The notes under the pieces are model-generated. The model made no database searches. It was not told the origin of the DNA and worked only from the letters and a program-made list of their open reading frames with translations. Shown here piece after piece: positions 59,059 to 64,000 of a stretch of 64,000 nt of DNA. Every line of letters begins with the position of its first letter. Position 1 is the first letter of the stretch. The stretch spans positions 186,001 to 250,000 of the forward strand of contig CAZKBP010000004.1 of the NCBI GenBank assembly GCA_964551015.1, read 5' to 3'. This DNA comes from CAZKBP01 sp964551015 (GTDB lineage: Bacteria > Bacteroidota > Bacteroidia > Cytophagales > Microscillaceae). The position numbers were made by a program, and so were the translations under genes.

Positions 59059-59598
59059 ATGACTAAAATACATGCAACCACCGTTTTGGCGATTTTACAC
59101 AAGGATCAAGTGGCCATCGGAGCCGACGGGCAAGCAACCATGGGCAATACCGTGGCCAAGAGTAATGTACGTAAAATCCGTAAACTAGGAGAGGGTGATA
59201 TCATGACGGGCTTCGCGGGTTCTACGGCTGATGCTTTTGCTCTTTTAGAAAAATTTGAAGAAAAATTAGGGGCTTACGGACGTAACATGAAGCGTGCTGC
59301 CATCGAGCTAGCCAAAGATTGGCGCACTGACCGCTATCTGCGCCGCCTAGAAGCCATGCTGATTACAGCTAGTAAAGAAGAAATTTTGATGATCTCAGGT
59401 ACGGGCGATGTGATTGAACCCGATGACCAAATTGCCGCGATTGGTTCGGGAGGTATGTATGCCCAAGCGGCGGCGATTGCCTTGAAAAAGCATTCCCCCC
59501 AACTGTCAGCCAAGGAGATGGTAGAAGCTGCCTTGCACATTGCCGCTGATATTTGTATCTACACCAACCATAACTTGGTTATAGAAACTTTGGACTAA
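59059..59598 (+). CDS. hslV: ATP-dependent protease subunit HslV
   Basis: A 179-residue proteasome-type peptidase that forms a double hexamer and works with the HslU ATPase on misfolded proteins. The N-terminal catalytic Thr should be Thr7 in HATTVLAI, so a short six-residue propeptide is removed. IGADGQATMG and TGFAGSTADAFAL are typical. hslU is not beside it in the window. Start is the ATG at 59059. Confidence 0.95.
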   Translation: MTKIHATTVLAILHKDQVAIGADGQATMGNTVAKSNVRKIRKLGEGDIMTGFAGSTADAFALLEKFEEKLGAYGRNMKRAAIELAKDWRTDRYLRRLEAMLITASKEEILMISGTGDVIEPDDQIAAIGSGGMYAQAAAIALKKHSPQLSAKEMVEAALHIAADICIYTNHNLVIETLD

Positions 59599-59614
59599 AA
59601 GTCTCTCCGAAAAG

Positions 59615-59989
59615 ATGCAAAGATTTATTACTAATATTTGCTCTAATGATTTGGCCAAAAGTCGAGATTTTTATATGAAGCTAATGGGGCTAGAAATCCA
59701 GTTTGAAAGTGATTGGTATCTTCAGCTCACACACAGCCAAGTGGATAATTTTGAATTAGGAATCATTCAAAGAGATCACGAAATGGTTCCTGAGCATTTT
59801 CAAAAACCACCTCAAGGCGTTTACCTGACTTTTGTGGTAGCAGACGTAGAAATTGTTTACCAGAAAGCACAGACGCTGAAGGCTCAGATTGTTCAGCCGC
59901 CCCAAGATACTTTCTATGGGCAAAGGCGGATGTTGCTCACCGATCCAGACGGGCTTTTGTTGGATATTTCTAGCTTGATTTCTGAGTAA
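59615..59989 (+). CDS. VOC superfamily (glyoxalase-like) protein
   Basis: A 124-residue protein with the paired beta-alpha-beta-beta-beta modules of the vicinal-oxygen-chelate fold: FITNICSNDLAKSRDFYMKLMGLEIQFESDWYLQL in the first and YLTFVVADVEIVYQKA...RRMLLTDPDGLLLDIS in the second. Such proteins are often glyoxalases, dioxygenases or antibiotic-binding proteins; the metal-ligand set is incomplete by eye, so no substrate is claimed. It starts 16 bp after hslV. Confidence 0.75.
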   Translation: MQRFITNICSNDLAKSRDFYMKLMGLEIQFESDWYLQLTHSQVDNFELGIIQRDHEMVPEHFQKPPQGVYLTFVVADVEIVYQKAQTLKAQIVQPPQDTFYGQRRMLLTDPDGLLLDISSLISE

Positions 59990-60060
59990 AAATTTCTAAA
60001 AAATCTGTAATGTTTTTTTGCCAAGAGCTACTCATGAAGTAAAGCAAGAAAATCTATTTT

Positions 60061-60366
60061 ATGAAAATATTTAATCTAAATCTTAATAAAAGCTGTAAAG
60101 AATCCAATAAACTCACTGAACTCGAGCATTACAACAGCCAACAACTTAAAGAAAAAAAGAAACAGGCTTGGCGAATGATTTACCTGTTGACCGGATGTTC
60201 GCTCCTCAGTATCGCCATCGTAATTTGGGCGAGCTTGGTCAAAGATAATGGAAGTTCCTTTGCTTTGGTGGGAGGATTAGTCGCTGTAATCATGGTTCCT
60301 ATTGAAGAGCAAGAAAAGAAAATTAGAAGAATCAATCGGATTTTAAGAGAAAGAGGAGAGTATTGA
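60061..60366 (+). CDS. Hypothetical small membrane protein
   Basis: A 101-residue protein. A charged N-terminal helix (ELEHYNSQQLKEKKKQAWRM) precedes two transmembrane segments (IYLLTGCSLLSIAIVIWASLV and ALVGGLVAVIMVPI), and a basic C-terminal helix ends it (EEQEKKIRRINRILRERGE). No family was recognised. It lies upstream of the restriction-modification pair but is separated by a terminator-like hairpin, so co-expression with it is not implied. Confidence 0.5.
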   Translation: MKIFNLNLNKSCKESNKLTELEHYNSQQLKEKKKQAWRMIYLLTGCSLLSIAIVIWASLVKDNGSSFALVGGLVAVIMVPIEEQEKKIRRINRILRERGEY

Positions 60367-60388
60367 GTTTTCTGAAGGCGAGCCTATC

Positions 60389-60423
60389 AAAGCCTCCATT
60401 TGATGAAAGTGAGGGCTTTTTTG
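60389..60423 (+). terminator. Terminator after the small membrane protein
   Basis: AAAGCC (from 60389) and GGGCTTTT (60413-60420) pair in an imperfect stem across an AT-rich loop, followed by a T-run. This separates the small membrane protein from the restriction-modification genes. Confidence 0.6.
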
Positions 60424-60546
60424 TTGGTTAGATTTATGCCAATATTGTGAATCTACGAGAACATCCCTCCATTCTAAGTTCTTTTGATTGTTTACTCAAA
60501 AAGTAAGATATTTTAACAAAGTTTTAAAAATTTAGCATTTTGTCTG

Positions 60547-60554
60547 TATCTTTG
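60547..60554 (+). promoter_or_regulatory. Candidate -7 promoter box for the restriction-modification genes
   Basis: TATCTTTG matches TAnnTTTG, 36 bp before the methylase ATG. The -33 region has only TTTT (60522-60525), so the call is tentative. Confidence 0.4.
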
Positions 60555-60590
60555 GGAGTATTCAGCAGGAAAACTAGTTATCTAAAATAA

Positions 60591-61409
60591 ATGAGTCTCA
60601 ACACAAAAAAGAAAAAAATTGCCTTTGGCTGGTACGGGGGTAAATTTAGTCATCTGAATTGGATTCTCCCCCTATTACCTGAATCTCATCATTTTTGCGA
60701 GCCTTTTGGAGGCTCTGCAGCCATCCTTCTTAATCGTGAGCCTTCTCCGGTAGAAACATACAATGACTTGGATAGTCAAGTAGTCAATTTTTTTAAAGTG
60801 CTCAGGAATCAAAAAGAAGAATTGATTTATGCCATTGGGATGACCCCATTTGCAAGAGAAGAGTTCGAGATAGCAATTAAAACAGATTTTGAAGATGGAA
60901 ACATAAGTGATCTAGAGAAGGCAAGGCGTTTCTATATCAAGGCACGTCAAGTTAGAACTGGTTTGGCGCAAAAAGCATCAGTAGGTAGATGGGCTAACTG
61001 TTTGAAAACCACCCGAGCAGGAATGGCAGGCGCAGTTTCTCGTTGGCTAGGAAGTGTGGAAGGTTTAGAAAATATCGCTAGTCGCCTGCTACGTGTTCAA
61101 ATTGAAAATGATGATGCGATCAAAATCATCCAGCGTTATGACCATAAAGATACTCTTTTTTATTGTGATCCTCCTTACATCCATAGCACTCGTGGAGATA
61201 AGAATGCTTACAGGTTCGAGATGCTAGACGAAGAACACATATTATTGGCTCAGGTATTAAGATCTGTGAAAGGTAAGGTTGCCCTTTCTGGATACCGTAA
61301 TGAACTATACGGAGAGCTTTATAAAGACTGGAAGGTACACACCGGACCCACAAAAAAGGCATTATCTATCAAAGAGTTAAGAACAGAAATACTTTGGACT
61401 AACTACTAA
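60591..61409 (+). CDS. DNA adenine N6-methyltransferase (D12/Dam class)
   Basis: A 272-residue enzyme transferring a methyl group from S-adenosylmethionine to adenine in DNA. Motif I-like FCEPFGGSAAILL (SAM pocket) precedes the catalytic YCDPPY (the DPPY of D12/alpha-class methylases), with NDLD in between. It starts the two-gene restriction-modification unit: the nuclease gene begins 7 bp after its stop. Recognition sequence cannot be read from the protein. Presumably it protects the host against the adjacent SacI-family nuclease. Confidence 0.9.
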   Translation: MSLNTKKKKIAFGWYGGKFSHLNWILPLLPESHHFCEPFGGSAAILLNREPSPVETYNDLDSQVVNFFKVLRNQKEELIYAIGMTPFAREEFEIAIKTDFEDGNISDLEKARRFYIKARQVRTGLAQKASVGRWANCLKTTRAGMAGAVSRWLGSVEGLENIASRLLRVQIENDDAIKIIQRYDHKDTLFYCDPPYIHSTRGDKNAYRFEMLDEEHILLAQVLRSVKGKVALSGYRNELYGELYKDWKVHTGPTKKALSIKELRTEILWTNY

Positions 61410-61415
61410 ACCCCG

Positions 61416-62522
61416 ATGCAAGAAGAAGAATCATTCTTGAAGAAGTGTGAACGAATCTTAATTCAAAGATGGACATTTATTCAGTCTGAATTCGCCGAGG
61501 ATAAAACACCTTGCTTTGTAGACTCACTAAGAGTAATCAACGAAATCAATGAAATATTAGATTCCAAAATTAAGTCGTATCACTATGTACTTCCCACACA
61601 GCTTTTATGTAAAACTGCTGATTTTGCTCTCGATTGCCGTTCTCTTCAAAAGGCGTTCTCTTCTCCGGGAGCTTTCGATGCTCGCACCATCGCCCACAAA
61701 GTGATCGTGCCTTTTGATAAAAATAATTACAACGTCCTCGGAGGTTCCAATGAGCCTTACGTAAATAATCCTTTGCGATACCCAGGGGTTACCAAAGAAT
61801 ATAGAGAGCAACAAAAAAATAAGAAAGACTGGGATATAATGACACGACTGCTGGCAGAAGTAGAGGGCAGTGCTTCAAAAGATGAGGTGCAGAAATATCT
61901 TGATCAAGTATTGACTGAAATTCACAAGCGTTTAGCAAACGTTAAAATCGTATATCCTACGCCTAATCGGGTAAGCTTAAAGAACACTATTGCTTTAATA
62001 GAAGAATTCTTATCGGAAAAGTCAGGAGGCGACAGGCTAGAGACTTTGGTGGTAGCGCTGTTTCAAACAATAGGCACGGAGTTTCAAGTATTTGATAGAG
62101 TAGAGAGAGCAGCAATTAATGCCTCAGATACTTCAACAGGTATGGTCGCAGATATTGAATGCTACAAAAATGGGAAGATACTAATAGGTGTGGAGGTTAA
62201 GGATCAATCTTTGAGCTTAACTCAATTTGAGAGTATAATTGATACGGCGAGAGCAAATAAAGTTTCGGAAATCTTATTTATTGCTCAGAAAGGCATTAAA
62301 AACACAGATCAGACAAAAATGGAAGCTAGGATTGATCAGGAGTTTACAAGCGGACAAAACGTCTACGTTAAAGATTTTTTATCTTTCACTGTAGGTATAC
62401 TTGCGTTGTTTGGAGAGAAGGGACGAGTTAGTTTTTTACACAAAGTAGGTCCAGAACTTGATAGAGTGCGTTCAGAAATTAGTAATCGCAGAAAATGGGC
62501 AGAGTTATTGAAAAATGCCTAA
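61416..62522 (+). CDS. Type II restriction endonuclease, SacI family
   Basis: A 368-residue nuclease. The middle segment FDARTIAHKVIVPFDKNNYNVLGGSNEPYVNNPLRY, compared with R.SacI from memory, shows the same FxxRTxxHxVVVP...EPxNNxP layout. The core AINASDTSTGMVADIECYKN and ILIGVEVKDQSLSL supplies the D and ExK of a PD-(D/E)xK active site. SacI cuts GAGCTC; a shared specificity is a guess. It lies directly downstream of an adenine methylase, which differs from the cytosine methylase I recall for the SacI system. No control (C) protein gene is seen. The sequence GAGCTC does occur in this window (for example 22052, 28487, 45012). Confidence 0.85.
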   Translation: MQEEESFLKKCERILIQRWTFIQSEFAEDKTPCFVDSLRVINEINEILDSKIKSYHYVLPTQLLCKTADFALDCRSLQKAFSSPGAFDARTIAHKVIVPFDKNNYNVLGGSNEPYVNNPLRYPGVTKEYREQQKNKKDWDIMTRLLAEVEGSASKDEVQKYLDQVLTEIHKRLANVKIVYPTPNRVSLKNTIALIEEFLSEKSGGDRLETLVVALFQTIGTEFQVFDRVERAAINASDTSTGMVADIECYKNGKILIGVEVKDQSLSLTQFESIIDTARANKVSEILFIAQKGIKNTDQTKMEARIDQEFTSGQNVYVKDFLSFTVGILALFGEKGRVSFLHKVGPELDRVRSEISNRRKWAELLKNA

Positions 62523-62554
62523 TCATTGGAATATTCATTATAAATTATTTCACC

Positions 62555-63697
62555 CTATTCTTGTTGCACCTCATAATACTTTTGCACTGCTTCGGCCAGC
62601 ACTTCTGCTAAAAGTAACTGAACAACCAGGGCTTTGTGCTCTTCTTTCAAATTTTGAGAAAGATAAAATTCGTAAGTAGCGTACTGCCCAGATGAATTTT
62701 GCCGGGGAATTCCTAAGGCCACCAGACGCTGGTTGATTTCAAACTTTAGGAGATCAAAGATCCGATGACGGCTAAAAGCCAAGGGGACTTTCCAAACCTC
62801 TCCCTTGAGGCGGTACGCTTCGGCGGTGATTTGGCTTCTGAGCTGACCCGTGTTTTTTTGCTGGTTGCGTACTTCTACCATAACTTCTTCTGGATAGTTA
62901 GCTTCTAGATAAGCCCCCAGGTCGGTGATACTGTCGGTAAAGGGCTCCTGAGTGGTACAACTACGCCCGTATCGTTCGCCCTCCTGAAAAGGTTCTTTGA
63001 AAGTTAGGCCAATTTCCAAAAGGCGATCCTGCTCTGCCAGTTGAAAGCTACCTCGACCGATTTGTTTTAGTACAAAAGCTTGCGACCGAGCTTGTAAGGC
63101 CCGGTAAGTTTCATTAATAGGCTGTTTGAAAAGATAATTTGCTTGAGCAGGCTTTACTCTCAACGCGGCCCTTAGGGCATCTTCGTATAGTTTTTGGAAA
63201 TCAGCCTGTTCCATAAAAATATCATTCAGGCTCTCCTTCAAGGGGAGCACTCGGAAAGGGAGCTTAACTTCTTGACGATAAGCCCGGCGTTGCTTGCGAT
63301 CCTCCATTTCTGCTTTTAGGGTCAGTTTGCCCTCGAAACGCTTTAGCTTGGAAGCGACCAGCCCAGACTCGAGTTTACTGGTGAGGCGGAAGACCAGGTC
63401 ATAATCTGTTTGCTCGATGGAGCGCATCGGGGCAGGAATGCCCAACACCGGTACAAAAGCGATAGGATTTCTTTGCTTGTAATCGACCACGGAGGTCTTA
63501 AACTTCTCTTTTAACCAATTGGCTGTGAATTGCAGCAGAGAATCACTCCAAGCTTGATCTGCAAAATAATTTGGATAGGCTATCGGGGCATTAGTTTGGT
63601 GCTCAAAGTTGATAATCAGAATCTTGGGAGATTGTGCAGAGAGCAAACTGGCGAAGCAAAGCATCCACAAGCCCGTAGCAAGCCATTTTTTTAGCAT
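62555..63697 (-). CDS. Hypothetical exported protein
   Basis: A 380-residue protein with a signal peptide (WLATGLWMLCFASLLSAQ). The mature part has an alternating strand pattern (LIINFEHQTNAP, DYDLVFRLTSKLES, KLTLKAEMEDRKQRRAYRQEVKLPFR) followed by charged helices; no family was recognised. It is probably periplasmic or outer-membrane associated. It converges with the restriction gene and is preceded by a Crp/Fnr regulator on the same strand. Confidence 0.55.
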   Translation of the reverse strand: MLKKWLATGLWMLCFASLLSAQSPKILIINFEHQTNAPIAYPNYFADQAWSDSLLQFTANWLKEKFKTSVVDYKQRNPIAFVPVLGIPAPMRSIEQTDYDLVFRLTSKLESGLVASKLKRFEGKLTLKAEMEDRKQRRAYRQEVKLPFRVLPLKESLNDIFMEQADFQKLYEDALRAALRVKPAQANYLFKQPINETYRALQARSQAFVLKQIGRGSFQLAEQDRLLEIGLTFKEPFQEGERYGRSCTTQEPFTDSITDLGAYLEANYPEEVMVEVRNQQKNTGQLRSQITAEAYRLKGEVWKVPLAFSRHRIFDLLKFEINQRLVALGIPRQNSSGQYATYEFYLSQNLKEEHKALVVQLLLAEVLAEAVQKYYEVQQE

Positions 63698-63720
63698 AAA
63701 ATCATTTTTGTTAAGGAAAG

Positions 63721-64000
63721 CTAAACCAGTTCTTGGCTTAGCTTTTTTAGGTCACGGATCAAAATTCGTTTGCGATCAAAATTAATCAGATTTTCATCCT
63801 TTAGGTCATTGAGCAGGGTCGTTACGGTTTGGCGAGAAGTACCGATGAGATCGGCAATGTCTTTTTGAGTAAAATGGTGTTTAATCAAAGTTTCATCACC
63901 TGCTTTTTGGCCACGCTCTTCGGCCAAATCTTGGAGGAATTCAATCAAGCGGCTGCGTACATCCTTGCAGATCAGTGATTCTACCTTGCGTTCTAGCTTT
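63721..64000 (-). CDS. Crp/Fnr family regulator, partial (N-terminus beyond window)
   Basis: The visible 93 residues cover the C-terminal winged-helix domain: ESLICKDVRSRLIEFLQDLAEE (hinge/dimer helix), HFTQKDIADLIGTSRQTVTTLLNDLK (helix-turn-helix with the recognition helix SRQTVTTLLN) and a wing. This matches the CRP-family HTH. The effector-binding domain lies outside. It is a different subtype from the regulator at 18.5 kb, with a longer linker and a TSRQTV recognition helix. Confidence 0.85.
   Translation of the reverse strand, partial: KLERKVESLICKDVRSRLIEFLQDLAEERGQKAGDETLIKHHFTQKDIADLIGTSRQTVTTLLNDLKDENLINFDRKRILIRDLKKLSQELV

Noticed and set aside
59059..59598. HslV with a missing N-terminal threonine
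   Set aside because: The catalytic Thr is present as Thr7 after a short propeptide, which is normal in many homologues.
1..64000. CRISPR arrays, prophage or integrative element
   Set aside because: No regularly spaced repeats, cas, integrase, capsid or conjugation genes were seen in the window.

Overview
The window is a chromosomal segment of a Bacteroidota bacterium. A Cytophagales- or Saprospirales-like lineage is my best guess, but genus cannot be read from the sequence. Reasons: promoters match the Bacteroidota consensus TTTG-N19/21-TAnnTTTG (before the tRNA-Tyr cluster, the oxoamine synthase, the acidic lipoprotein and the thiamine locus); the order tRNA-Tyr/Gly/Thr-tuf-tRNA-Trp-secE-nusG-rplKAJL-rpoBC is followed by a DUF3467 gene; and there is a carboxypeptidase-regulatory/TonB receptor, a small Hc1-like histone protein and a serine-palmitoyltransferase-type oxoamine synthase. 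Shine-Dalgarno sequences are mostly absent, as is usual for the phylum. I see no rRNA operon, CRISPR array, prophage or intact insertion sequence.

Layout. 1-6.3 kb: a partial outer-membrane barrel protein, a small HMA-like protein, then a minus-strand pair (ThDP-dependent decarboxylase plus short-form succinate-semialdehyde dehydrogenase) and biotin carboxylase. 6.4-13 kb: oxoamine synthase, Hc1-like protein, a MacB/LolD-type ABC exporter whose permease has a His/Glu-rich insert, a flippase and ffh. 13-19 kb: a DUF819 membrane protein and a TPP-riboswitch-controlled unit (TonB-dependent receptor plus cytoplasmic-looking THI5/NMT1 protein), with a divergent Crp/Fnr regulator. 19-24.5 kb: surface proteins, an initiator tRNA split by a group I intron, the GTPases era and der, and an acidic lipoprotein. 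24.5-38.7 kb: tRNAs and the translation/transcription core (tuf, secE, nusG, ribosomal L11/L1/L10/L7-12, rpoB, rpoC). 38.8-46.9 kb: an orphan protein, an imperfect 159-bp palindrome, a dicarboxylate symporter, a transaldolase-CBS fusion beside kdsA, tandem STAS-like genes, aroQ, a cyclotransferase-like protein, a VIT1-type transporter and a nuclease-fold protein. 47-59 kb: murF, glycerate kinase, SDR, rhomboid, lgt, M28 peptidase, TonB, VanZ, gcvH, a histidine phosphatase and a conserved protein of unknown function. 59-64 kb: hslV, a VOC protein, a two-gene type II restriction-modification system (D12-class adenine methylase plus SacI-family nuclease) and a partial Crp/Fnr regulator.

Most of the window is housekeeping. 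The strongest unusual signals are: (i) a 265-nt group I intron, resembling subgroup IC3, in the anticodon loop of tRNA-fMet; (ii) a transaldolase fused to a KdsD-like CBS pair next to kdsA; (iii) a THI-box-controlled TonB receptor paired with a signal-peptide-less THI5-like protein; (iv) a decarboxylase/SSADH pair resembling the cyanobacterial 2-oxoglutarate decarboxylase bypass; (v) a metal-binding-looking His/Glu tract inside an FtsX-type permease.
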